Part shown: positions 48,601 through 61,900 of the stretch, one piece after another | How the letters are laid out: each line of letters opens with the position of its first letter | Position numbering within the stretch: position 1 is the stretch's first letter | Assembly: GCF_029227915.1 (NCBI RefSeq) | Contig: NC_079885.1 | Span: 18,549,001-18,613,000, forward strand | Reading direction: 5' to 3' | From: Hydractinia symbiolongicarpus | Lineage: Eukaryota > Cnidaria > Hydrozoa > Anthoathecata > Hydractiniidae | Length of the DNA stretch: 64,000 bases | Notes under the pieces: model-generated | What the model saw: the letters and a program-made list of their open reading frames with translations, nothing else | Told to the model about the DNA's origin: nothing | Database searches by the model: none | Program-made: the position numbers and the translations under genes

Positions 48601-51600
48601 CGGCACACCACAAGCAAAGGTTAAGTCGGCTCGAAGGCACAACAGGTCGCGCCGACTTACGACAACTCTGGGCTTTCTTCAGTTCACGCACAAATCTTTC
48701 GCCTTTTACTAAAGATTTCCGTGGAGAAGGCCAAAACAATGAGCATATAGACGATTTTTCTACTGTCTCGCTTCGGCGGGACGATCACTAGTCTAAATGA
48801 AAAAACGTGCAGGAGGCCATACGCGGGCCTATCTCTCATCTCGCTCACAGAGACTTGGTAAGCACGGTCCACTCAATGGCTTTCCAAATGCAAAGAGTGA
48901 AGGCCGCAGACGGCAGGGGTTGAGCCAAGGGCCTTTCGGCCGTATCCCGCTCACAAGTTTTTTTTTTTTTTTTAGCAGAATAATACATACGAGCTAATCA
49001 AAATCGGCTCGAGGAAAGAAATAAAGTTCAGAGACAACCAAAGGAGTCGAACTGCAGTAGAAACAAACTAGATGTAACGCAAGCCACTAGTACGACGTAT
49101 TGCCTACAGGGACCACACTCTCCGAGACAGCGAACGCAACTTCCTAGTGATTCACGCGAACGCACTCAACTAGGTGATGTAGATCAGAAAGGTGAAAGTC
49201 CTTGTGTCAAGTCTACACCTCACGATGCAGCACCTTTTAAGCGTCCTCTACGAACGGACACACTGATAAGCGGCACACCACAAGCAAAGGTTAAGTCGGC
49301 TCGAAGGCACAACAGGTCGCGCCGACTTACGACAACTCTGGGCTTTCTTCAGTTCACGCACAAATCTTTCGCCTTTTACTAAAGATTTCCGTGGAGAAGG
49401 CCAAAACGATGAGTATATAGACGATTTTTCTACTGTCTCGCTTCGGCGGGACGATCACTAGTCTAAATGAAAAAACGTGCAGGAGGCCATACGCGGGCCT
49501 ATCTCTCATCTCGCTCACAGAGACTTGGTAAGCACGGTCCACTCAATGGCTTTCCAAATGCGAAGAGTGAAGGCCGCAGACGGCAGGGGTTGAGCCAAGG
49601 GCCTTTCGGCCGTATCCCGCTCACAAGTTTTTTTTTTTTTAGCAGAATAATACATACGAGCTAATCAAAATCGGCTCGAGGAAAGAAATAAAGTTCAGAG
49701 ACAACCAATGGAGTCGAACTGCAGTAGAAACAAACTAGATGTAACGCAAGCCACTAGTACGACGTATTGCCTACAGGGACCACACTCTCCGAGACAGCGA
49801 ACGCAACTTCCTAGTGATTCACGCGAACGCACTCAACTAGGTGATGTAGATCAGAAAGGTGAAAGTCCTTGTGTCAAGTCTACACCTCACGATGCAGCAC
49901 CTTTTAAGCGTCCTCTACGAACGGACACACTGGCAAGCGGCACACCACAAGCAAAGGTTAAGTCGGCTCGAAGGCACAACAGGTCGCGCCGACTTACGAC
50001 AACTCTGGGCTTTCTTAAGTTCACGCACAAATCTTTCGCCTTTTACTAAAGATTTCCGTGGAGAAGTCCAAAACGATGAGTGTATAGACGATTTTTCTAC
50101 CGTCTCGCTTCGGCGGGACGATCACTAGTCTAAATGAAAAAACGTGCAGGAGGCCATACGCGGGCCTATCTCTCATCTCGCTCACAGAGACTTGGTAAGC
50201 ACGGTCCACTCAATGGCTTTCCAAATGCGAAGAGTGAAGGCCGCAGACGGCAGGGGTTGAGCCAAGGGCCTTTCGGCCGTATCCCGCTCACAAGTTTTTT
50301 TTTTTTTAGCAGAATAATACATACGAGCTAATCAAATTCGGCTCGAGGAAAGAAATAAAGTTCAGAGACAACCAAAGGAGTCGAACTGCAGTAGAAACAA
50401 ACTAGATGTAACGCAAGCCACTAGTACGACGTATTGCCTACAGGGACCACACTCTCCGAGACAGCGAACGCAACTTCCTAGTGATTCACGCGAACGCACT
50501 CAACTAGGTGATGTAGATCAGAAAGGTGAAAGTCCTTGTGTCAAGTCTACACCTCACGATGCAGCACCTTTTAAGCGTCCTCTACGAACGGACACACTGG
50601 CAAGCGGCACACCACAAGCAAAGGTTAAGTCGGCTCGAAGGCACAACAGGTCGCGCCGACTTACGACAACTCTGGGCTTTCTTCAGTTCACGCACAAATC
50701 TCTCGCCTTTTACTAAAGATTTCCGTGGAGAAGGCCAAAACGATGAGTATATAGACGATTTTTCTACTGTCTCGCTTCGGCGGGACGATCACTAGTCTAA
50801 ATGAAAAAACGTGCAGGAGGCCATACGCGGGCCTATCTCTCATCTCGCTCACAGAGACTTGGTAAGCACGGTCCACTCAATGGCTTTCCAAATGCGAAGA
50901 GTGAAGGCCGAAGACGGCAGGGGTTGAGCCAAGGGCCTTTCGGCCGTATCCCGCTCACAAGTTTTTTTTTTTTTTAGCAGAATAATACATACGAGCTAAT
51001 CAAAATCGGCTCGAGGAAAGAAATAAAGTTCAGAGACAACCAAAGGAGTCGAACTGCAGTAGAAACAAACTAGATGTAACGCAAGCCACTAGTACGACGT
51101 ATTGCCTACAGGGACCACACTCTCCGAGACAGCGAACGCAACTTCCTAGTGATTCACGCGAACGCACTCAACTAGGTGATGTAGATCAGAAAGGTGAAAG
51201 TCCTTGTGTCAAGTCTACACCTCACGATGCAGCACCTTTTAAGCGTCCTCTACGAACGGACACACTGGCAAGCGGCACACCACAAGCAAAGGTTAAGTCG
51301 GCTCGAAGGCACAACAGGTCGCGCCGACTTACGACAACTCTGGGCTTTCTTCAGTTCACGCACAAATCTTTCGCCTTTTACTAAAGATTTCCGTGGAGAA
51401 GGCCAAAACGATGAGTATATAGACGATTTTTCTACTGTCTCGCTTCGGCGGGACGATCACTAGTCTAAATGAAAAAACGTGCAGGAGGCCATACGCGGGC
51501 CTATCTCTCATCTCGCTCACAGAGACTTGGTAAGCACGGTCCACTCAATGGCTTTCCAAATGCGAAGAGTGAAGGCCGCAGACGGCAGGGGTTGAGCCAA

Positions 51601-53651
51601 GGGCCTTTCGGCCGTATCCCGCTCACAAGTTTTTTTTTTTTTTAGCAGAATAATACATACGAGCTAATCAAAATCGGCTCGAGGAAAGAAATAAAGTTCA
51701 GAGACAACCAAAGGAGTCGAACTGCAGTAGAAACAAACTAGATGTAACGCAAGCCACTAGTACGACGTATTGCCTACAGGGACCACACTCTCCGAGACAG
51801 CGAACGCAACTTCCTAGTGATTCACGCGAACGCACTCAACTAGGTGATGTAGATCAGAAAGGTGAAAGTCCTTGTGTCAAGTCTACACCTCACGATGCAG
51901 CACCTTTTAAGCGTCCTCTACGAACGGACACACTGGCAAGCGGCACACCACAAGCAAAGGTTAAGTCGGCTCGAAGGCACAACAGATCGCGCCGACTTAC
52001 GACAACTCTGGGCTTTCTTCAGTTCACGCACAAATCTTTCGCCTTTTACTAAAGATTTCCGTGGAGAAGGCCAAAACGATGAGTATATAGACGATTTTTC
52101 TACTGTCTCGCTTCGGCGGGACGATCACTAGTCTAAATGAAAAAACGTGCAGGAGGCCATACGCGGGCCTATCTCTCATCTCGCTCACAGAGACTTGGTA
52201 AGCACGGTCCACTCAATGGCTTTCCAAATGCGAAGAGTGAAGGCCGCAGACGGCAGGGGTTGAGCCAAGGCCCTTTCGGCCGTATCTCGCTCACAAGTTT
52301 TTTTTTTTTTTTAGCAGAATAATACATACGAGCTAATCAAAATCGGCTCGAGGAAAGAAATAAAGTTCAGAGACAACCAAAGGAGTTGAACTGCAGTAGA
52401 AACAAACTAGATGTAACGCAAGCCACTAGTACGACGTATTGCCTACAGGGACCACACTCTCCGAGACAGCGAACGCAACTTCCTAGTGATTCACGCGAAC
52501 GCACTCAACTAGGTGATGTAGATCAGAAAGGTGAAAGTCCTTGTGTCAAGTCTACACCTCACGATGCAGCACCTTTTAAGCGTCCTCTACGAACGGACAC
52601 ACTGGCAAGCGGCACACCACAAGCAAAGGTTAAGTCGGCTCGAAGGCACAACAGGTCGCGCCGACTTACGACAACTCTGGGCTTTCTTCAGTTCACGCAC
52701 AAATCTTTCGCCTTTTACTAAAGATTTCCGTGGAGAAGGCCAAAACGATGAGTATATAGACGATTTTCCTACCGTCTCGCGTCGGCGGGACGATCACTAG
52801 TCTAAATGAAAAAACGTGCAGGAGGCCATACGCGGGCCTATCTCTCATCTCGCTCACAGAGACTTGGTAAGCACAGTCCACTCAATGGCTTTCCAAATGC
52901 GAAGAGTGAAGGCCGCAGACGACAGGGGTTGAGCCAAGGGCCTTTCGGCCGTATCCCGCTCACAAGTTTTTTTTTTTTTTAGCAGAATAATACATACGAG
53001 CTAATCAAAATCGGCTCGAGGAAAGAAATAAAGTTCAGAGACAACCAAAGGAGTCGAACTGCAGTAGAAACAAACTAGATGTAACGCAAGCCACTAGTAC
53101 GACGTATTGCCTACAGGGACCACACTCTCCGAGACAGCGAACGCAACTTCCTAGTGATTCACGCGAACGCACTCAACTAGGTGATGTAGATCAGAAAGGT
53201 GAAAGTCCTTGTGTCAAGTCTACACCTCACGATGCAGCACCTTTTAAGCGTCCTCTACGAACGGACACACTGGCAAGCGGCACACCACAAGCAAAGGTTA
53301 AGTCGGCTCGAAGGCACAACAGGTCGCGCCGACTTACGACAACTCTGGGCTTTCTTCAGTTCACGCACAAATCTTTCGCCTTTTACTAAAGATTTCCGTG
53401 GAGAAGGCCAAAACGATGAGTATATAGACGATTTTTCTACTGTCTCGCTTCGGCGGGACGATCACTAGTCTAAATGAAAAAACGTGCAGGAGGCCATACG
53501 CGGGCCTATCTCTCATCTCGCTCACAGAGACTTGGTAAGCACGGTCCACTCAATGGCTTTCCAAATGCGAAGAGTGAAGGCCGCAGACGGCAGGGGTTGA
53601 GCCAAGGGCCATTCGGCCGTATCCCGCTCACAAGTTTTTTTTTTTTTTTAG

Positions 53652-56325
53652 CAGAATAATACATACGAGCTAATCAAAATCGGCTCGAGGAAAGAAATAA
53701 AGTTCAGAGACAACCAAAGGAGTCGAACTGCAGTAGAAACAAACTAGATGTAACGCAAGCCACTAGTACGACGTATTGCCTACAGGGACCACACTCTCCG
53801 AGACAGCGAACGCAACTTCCTAGTGATTCACGCGAACGCACTCAACTAGGTGATGTAGATCAGAAAGGTGAAAGTCCTTGTGTCACGTCTACACCTCACG
53901 ATGCAGCACCTTTTAAGCGTCCTCTACGAACGGACACACTGGCAAGCGGCACACCACAAGCAAAGGTTAAGTCGGCTCGAAGGCACAACAGGTCGCGCCG
54001 ACTTACGACAACTCTGGGCTTTCTTCAGTTCACGCACAAATCTTTCGCCTTTTACTAACGATTTCCGTGGAGAAGGCCAAAACGATGAGTATATAGACGA
54101 TTTTTCTACTGTCTCGCTTCGGCGGGACGATCACTAGTCTAAATGAAAAAACGTGCAGGAGGCCATACGCGGGCCTATCTCTCATCTCGCTCACAGAGAC
54201 TTGGTAAGCACGGTCCACTCAATGGCTTTCCAAATGCGAAGAGTGAAGGCCGCAGACGGCAGGGGTTGAGCCAAGTGCCTTTCGGCCGTATCCCGCTCAC
54301 AATTTTTTTTTTTTTTTTAGCAGAATAATACATACGAGCTAATCAAAATCGGCTCGAGGAAAGAAATAAAGTTCAGAGACAACCAAAGGAGTCGAACTGC
54401 AGTAGAAACAAACTAGATGTAACGCAAGCCACTAGTACGACGTATTGCCTACAGGGACCACACTCTCCGAGACAGCGAACGCAACTTCCTAGTGATTCAC
54501 GCGAACGCACTCAACTAGGTGATGTAGATCAGAAAGGTGAAAGTCCTTGTGTCAAGTCTACACCTCACGATGCAGCACCTTTTAAGCGTCCTCTACGAAC
54601 GGACACACTGGCAAGCGGCACACCACAAGCAAAGGTTAAGTCGGCTCGAAGGCACAACAGGTCGCGCCGACTTACCACAACTCTGGGCTTTCTTCAGTTC
54701 AGGCACAAATCTTTCGCCTTTTACTAAAGATTTCCGTGGAGAAGGCCAAAACGATGAGTATATAGACGATTTTTCTACTGTCTCGCTTCGGCGGGACGAT
54801 CACTAGTCTAAATGAAAAAACGTGCAGGAGGCCATACGCGGGCCTATCTCTCATCTCGCTCACAGAGACTTGGTAAGCACGGTCCACTCAATGGCTTTCC
54901 AAATGCGAAGAGTGAAGGCCGCAGACGGCAGGGGTTGAGCCAAGGGCCTTTCGGCCGTATCCCGCTCACAAGTTTTTTTTTTTTTAGCAGAATAATACAT
55001 ACGAGCTAATCAAAATCGGCTCGAGGAAAGAAATAAAGTTCAGAGACAACCAAAGGAGTCGAACTGCAGTAGAAACAAACTAGATGTAACGCAAGCCACT
55101 AGTACGACGTATTGCCTACAGGGACCACACTCTCCGAGACAGCGAACGCAACTTCCTAGTGATTCACGCGAACGCACTGAACTAGGTGATGTAGATCAGA
55201 AAGGTGAAAGTCCTTGTGTCAAGTCTACACCTCACGATGCAGCACCTTTTAAGCGTCCTCTACGAACGGACGCACTGGCAAGCGGCACACCACAAGCAAA
55301 GGTTAAGTCGGCTCGAAGGCACAACAGGTCGCGCCGACTTACGACAACTCTGGGCTTTCTTCAGTTCACGCACAAATCTTTCGCCTTTTACTAACGATTT
55401 CCGTGGAGAAGGCCAAAACGATGAGTATATAGACGATTTTTCTACTGTCTCGCTTCGGCGGGACGATCACTAGTCTAAATGAAAAAACGTGCAGGAGGCC
55501 ATACGCGGGCCTATCTCTCATCTCGCTCACAGAGACTTGGTAAGCACGGTCCACTCAATGGCTTTCCAAATGCGAAGAGTGAAGGCCGCAGACGGCAGGG
55601 GTTGAGCCAAGTGCCTTTCGGCCGTATCCCGCTCACAATTTTTTTTTTTTTTTTAGCAGAATAATACATACGAGCTAATCAAAATCGGCTCGAGGAAAGA
55701 AATAAAGTTCAGAGACAACCAAAGGAGTCGAACTGCAGTAGAAACAAACTAGATGTAACGCAAGCCACTAGTACGACGTATTGCCTACAGGGACCACACT
55801 CTCCGAGACAGCGAACGCAACTTCCTAGTGATTCACGCGAACGCACTCAACTAGGTGATGTAGATCAGAAAGGTGAAAGTCCTTGTGTCAAGTCTACACC
55901 TCACGATGCAGCACCTTTTAAGCGTCCTCTACGAACGGACACACTGGCAAGCGGCACACCACAAGCAAAGGTTAAGTCGGCTCGAAGGCACAACAGGTCG
56001 CGCCGACTTACCACAACTCTGGGCTTTCTTCAGTTCAGGCACAAATCTTTCGCCTTTTACTAAAGATTTCCGTGGAGAAGGCCAAAACGATGAGTATATA
56101 GACGATTTTTCTACTGTCTCGCTTCGGCGGGACGATCACTAGTCTAAATGAAAAAACGTGCAGGAGGCCATACGCGGGCCTATCTCTCATCTCGCTCACA
56201 GAGACTTGGTAAGCACGGTCCACTCAATGGCTTTCCAAATGCGAAGAGTGAAGGCCGCAGACGGCAGGGGTTGAGCCAAGGGCCTTTCGGCCGTATCCCG
56301 CTCACAAGTTTTTTTTTTTTTTTAG
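53652..56325 (+). repeat. Tandem duplication of a two-unit segment (period 1336 bp)
   Basis: Units 53652 and 54321 match units 54988 and 55657. The first of each pair has CTAACGATTT, CCAAGTGCC and CACAATTTT. The second has TTACCACAAC and TTCAGGCAC. Private changes (TGTCACGTC at about 53881 and GACGCACTGG at about 55269) show later divergence. Confidence 0.9.
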
Positions 56326-58999
56326 CAGAATAATACATACGAGCGAATCAAAATCGGCTCGAGGAAAGAAATAAAGTTCAGAGACAACCAAAGGAGTCGA
56401 ACTGCAGTAGAAACAAACTAGATGTAACGCAAGCCACTAGTACGACGTATTGCCTACAGGGACCACACTCTCCGAGACAGCGAACGCAACTTCCTAGTGA
56501 TTCACGCGAACGCACTGAACTAGGTGATGTAGATCAGAAAGGTGAAAGTCCTTGTGTCAAGTCTACACCTCACGATGCAGCACCTTTTAAGCGTCCTCTA
56601 CGAACGGACACACTGGCAAGCGGCACACCACAAGCAAAGGTTAAGTCGGCTCGAAGGCACAACAGGTCGCGCCGACTTACGACAACTCTGGGCTTTCTTC
56701 AGTTCACGCACAAATCTTTCGCCTTTTACTAAAGATTTCCGTGGAGAAGGCCAAAACGATGAGTATATAGACGATTTTTCTACTGTCTCGCTTCGGCGGG
56801 ACGATCACTAGTCTAAATGAAAAAACGTGCAGGAGGCCATACGCGGGCCTATCTCTCATCTCGCTCACAGAGACTTGGTAAGCACGGTCCACTCAATGGC
56901 TTTCCAAATGCGAAGAGTGAAGGCCGCAGACGGCAGGAGTTGAGCCAAGGGCCTTTCGGCCGTATCCCGCTCACAAGTTTTTTTTTTTTTTTAGCAGAAT
57001 AATACATACGAGCTAATCAAAATCGGCTCGAGGAAAGAAATAAAGTTTAGAGACAACCAAAGGAGTCAAACTGCAGTAGAAACAAACTAGATGTAACGCA
57101 AGCCACTAGTACGACGTATTGCCTACAGGGACCACACTCTCCGAGACAGCGAACGCAACTTCCTAGTGATTCACGCGAACGCACTCAACTAGGTGATGTA
57201 GATCAGAAAGGTGAAAGTCCTTGTGTCAAGTCTACACCTCACGATGCAGCACCTTTTAAGCGTCCTCTACGAACGGACACACTGGCAAGCGGCACACCAC
57301 AACCAAAGGTTAAGTCGGCTCGAAGGCACAACAGGTCGCGCCGACTTACGACAACTCTGGGCTTTCTTCAGTTCACGCACAAATCTTTCGCCTTTTACTA
57401 AAGATTTCCGTGGAGAAGGCCAAAACGATAAGTATATAGACGATTTTTCTACTGTCTCGCTTCGGCGGGACGATCACTAGTCTAAATGAAAAAACGTGCA
57501 GGAGGCCATACGCGGGCCTATCTCTCATCTCGCCCACAGAGACTTGGTAAGCACGGTCCACTCAATGGCTTTCCAAATGCGAAGAGTGAAGGCCGCAGAC
57601 GGCAGGGGTTGAGCCTAGGGCCTTTCGGCCGTATCCCGCTCACAAGTTTTTTTTTTCTTTAGCAGAATAATACATACGAGCTAATCAAAATCGGCTCGAG
57701 GAAAGAAATAAAGTTCAGAGACAACCAAAGGAGTCGAACTGCAGTAGAAACAAACTAGATGTAACGCAAGCCACTAGTACGACGTATTGCCTACAGGGAC
57801 CACACTCTCCGAGACAGCGAACGCAACTTCCTAGTGATTCACGCGAACGCACTCAACTAGGTGATGTAGATCAGAAAGGTGAAAGTCCTTGTGTCAAGTC
57901 TACACCTCACGATGCAGCACCTTTTAAGCGTCCTCTACGAACGGACACACTGGCAAGCGGCACACCACAAGCAAAGGTTAAGTCGGCTCGAAGGCACAAC
58001 AGGTCGCGCCGACTTACGACAACTCTGGGCTTTCTTCAGTTCACGCACAAATCTTTCGCCTTTTACTAAAGATTTCCGTGGAGAAGGCCAAAACTATGAG
58101 TATATAGACGATTTTTCTACTGTCTCGCTTCGGCGGGACGATCACTAGTCTAAATGAAAAAACGTGCAGGAGGCCATACGCGGGCCTATCTCTCATCTCG
58201 CCCACAGAGACTTGGTAAGCACGGTCCACTCAATGGCTTTCCAAATGCGAAGAGTGAAGGCCGCAGACGGCAGGGGTTGAGCCTAGGGCCTTTCGGCCGT
58301 ATCCCGCTCACAAGTTTTTTTTTTTCTTTAGCAGAATAATACATACGAGCTAATCAAAATCGGCTCGAGGAAAGAAATAAAGTTCAGAGACAACCAAAGG
58401 AGTCGAACTGCAGTAGAAACAAACTAGATGTAACGCAAGCCACTAGTACGACGTATTGCCTACAGGGACCACACTCTCCGAGACAGCGAACGCAACTTCC
58501 TAGTGATTCACGCGAACGCACTCAACTAGGTGATGTAGATCAGAAAGGTGAAAGTCCTTGTGTCAAGTCTACACCTCACGATGCAGCACCTTTTAAGCGT
58601 CCTCTACGAACGGACACACTGGCAAGCGGCACACCACAAGCAAAGGTTAAGTCGGCTCGAAGGCACAACAGGTCGCGCCGACTTACGACAACTCTGGGCT
58701 TTCTTCAGTTCACGCACAAATCTTTCGCCTTTTACTAAAGATTTCCGTGGAGAAGGCCAAAACGATGAGTATATAGACGATTTTTCTACTGTCTCGCTTC
58801 GGCGGGACGATCACTAGTCTAAATGAAAAAACGTGCAGGAGGCCATACTCGGGCCTATCTCTCATCTCGCTCACAGAGACTTGGTAAGCACGGTCCACTC
58901 AATGGCTTTCCAAATGCGAAGAGTGAAGGCCGCAGACGGCAGGGGTTGAGCCAAGGGCCTTTCGGCCGTATCCCGCTCACAAGTTTTTTTTTTTTTTAG

Positions 59000-61900
59000 C
59001 AGAATAATACATACGAGCTAATCAAAATCGGCTCGAGGAAAGAAATAAAGTTCAGAGACAACCAAAGGAGTCGAACTGCAGTAGAAACAAACTAGATGTA
59101 ACGCAAGCCACTAGTACGACGTATTGCCTACAGGGACCACACTCTCCGAGACAGCGAACGCAACTTCCTAGTGATTCACGCGAACGCACTCAACTAGGTG
59201 ATGTAGATCAGAAAGGTGAAAGTCCTTGTGTCAAGTCTACACCTCACGATGCAGCACCTTTTAAGCGTCCTCTACGAACGGACACACTGGCAAGCGGCAC
59301 ACCACAAGCAAAGGTTAAGTCGGCTCGAAGGCACAACAGGTCGCGCCGACTTACGACAACTCTGGGCTTTCTTCAGTTCACGCACAAATCTTTCGCCTTT
59401 TACTAAAGATTTCCGTGGAGAAGGCCAAAACGATGAGTATATAGACGATTTTTCTACTGTCTCGCTTCGGCGGGACGATCACTAGTCTAAATGAAAAAAC
59501 GTGCAGGAGGCCATACTCGGGCCTATCTCTCATCTCGCTCACAGAGACTTGGTAAGCACGGTCCACTCAATGGCTTTCCAAATGCGAAGAGTGAAGGCCG
59601 CAGACGGCAGGGGTTGAGCCAAGGGCCTTTCGGCCGTATCCCGCTCACAAGTTTTTTTTTTTAGCAGAATAATACATACGAGCTAATCAAAATCGGCTCG
59701 AGGAAAGAAATAAAGTTCAGAGACAACCAAAGGAGTCGAACTGCAGTAGAAACAAACTAGATGTAACGCAAGCCACTAGTACGACGTATTGCCTACAGGG
59801 ACCACACTCTCCGAGACAGCGAACGCAACTTCCTAGTGATTCACGCGAACGCACTCAACTAGGTGATGTAGATCAGAAAGGTGAAAGTCCTTGTGTCAAG
59901 TCTACACCTCACGATGCAGCACCTTTTAAGCGTCCTCTACGAACGGACACACTGGCAAGCGGCACACCACAAGCAAAGGTTAAGTCGGCTCGAAGGCACA
60001 ACAGGTCGCGCCGACTTACGACAACTCTGGGCTTTCTTCAGTTCACGCACAAATCTTTCGCCTTTTACTAAAGATTTCCGTGGAGAAGGCCAAAACGATG
60101 AGTATATAGACGATTTTTCTACTGTCTCGCTTCGGCGGGACGATCACTAGTCTAAATGAAAAAACGTGCAGGAGGCTATACGCGGGCCTATCTCTCATCT
60201 CGCTCACAGAGACTTGGTAAGCACGGTCCACTCAATGGCTTTCCAAATGCGAAGAGTGAAGGCCGCAGACGGCAGGGGTTGAGCCAAGGGCCTTTCGGCC
60301 GTATCCCGCTCACAAGTTTTTTTTTTTCTTTAGCAGAATAATACATACGAGCTAATCAAAATCGGCTCGAGGAAAGAAATAAAGTTCAGAGACAACCAAA
60401 GGAGTCGAACTGCAGTAGAAACAAACTAGATGTAACGCAAGCCACTAGTACGACGTATTGCCTACAGGGACCACACTCTCCGAGACAGCGAACGCAACTT
60501 CCTAGTGATTCACGCGAACGCACTCAACTAGGTGATGTAGATCAGAAAGGTGAAAGTCCTTGTGTCAAGTCTACACCTCACGATGCAGCACCTTTTAAGC
60601 GTCCTCTACGAACGGACACACTGGCAAGCGGCACACCACAAGCAAAGGTTAAGTCGGCTCGAAGGCACAACAGGTCGCGCCGACTTACGACAACTCTGGG
60701 CTTTCTTCAGTTCACGCACAAATCTTTCGCCTTTTACTAAAGATTTCCGTGGAGAAGGCCAAAACGATGAGTATATAGACGATTTTTCTACTGTCTCGCT
60801 TCGGCGGGACGATCACTAGTCTAAATGAAAAAACGTGCAGGAGGCCATACGCGGGCCTATCTCTCATCTCGCCCACAGAGACTTGGTAAGCATGGTCCAC
60901 TCAATGGCTTTCCAAATGCGAAGAGTGAAGGCCGCAGACGGCAGGGGTTGAGCCTAGGGCCTTTCCGCCGTATCCCGCTCACAAGTTTTTTTTTTCTTTA
61001 GCAGAATAATACATACGAGCTAATCAAAATCGGCTCGAGGAAAGAAATAAAGTTCAGAGACAACCAAAGGAGTCGAACTGCAGTAGAAACAAACTAGATG
61101 TAACGCAAGCCACTAGTACGACGTATTGCCTACAGGGACCACACTCTCTGAGACAGCGAACGCAACTTCCTAGTGATTCACGCGAACGCACTCAACTAGG
61201 TGATGTAGATCAGAAAGGTGAAAGTCCTTGTGTCAAGTCTACACCTCACGATGCAGCACCTTTTAAGCGTCCTCTACGAACGGACACACTGGCAAGCGGC
61301 ACACCACAAGCAAAGGTTAAGTCGGCTCGAAGGCACAACAGGTCGCGCCGACTTACGACAACTCTGGGCTTTCTTCAGTTCACGCACAAATCTTTCGCCT
61401 TTTACTAAAGATTTCCGTGGAGAAGGCCAAAACGATGAGTATATAGACGATTTTTCTACTGTCTCGCTTCGGCGGGACGATCACTAGTCTAAATGAAAAA
61501 CGTGCAGGAGGCCATACTCGGGCCTATCTCTCATCTCGCTCACAGAGACTTGGTAAGCACGGTCCACTCAATGGCTTTCCAAATGCGAAGAGTGAAGGCC
61601 GCAGACGGCAGGGGTTGAGCCAAGGGCCTTTCGGCCGTATCCCGCTCACAAGTTTTTTTTTTTTTTTAGCAGAATAATACATACGAGCTAATCAAAATCG
61701 GCTCGAGGAAAGAAATAAAGTTCAGAGACAACCAAAGGAGTCGAACTGCAGTAGAAACAAACTAGATGTAACGCAAGCCACTAGTACGACGTATTGCCTA
61801 CAGGGACCACACTCTCCGAGACAGCGAACGCAACTTCCTAGTGATTCACGCGAACGCACTCAACTAGGTGATGTAGATCAGAAAGGTGAAAGTCCTTGTG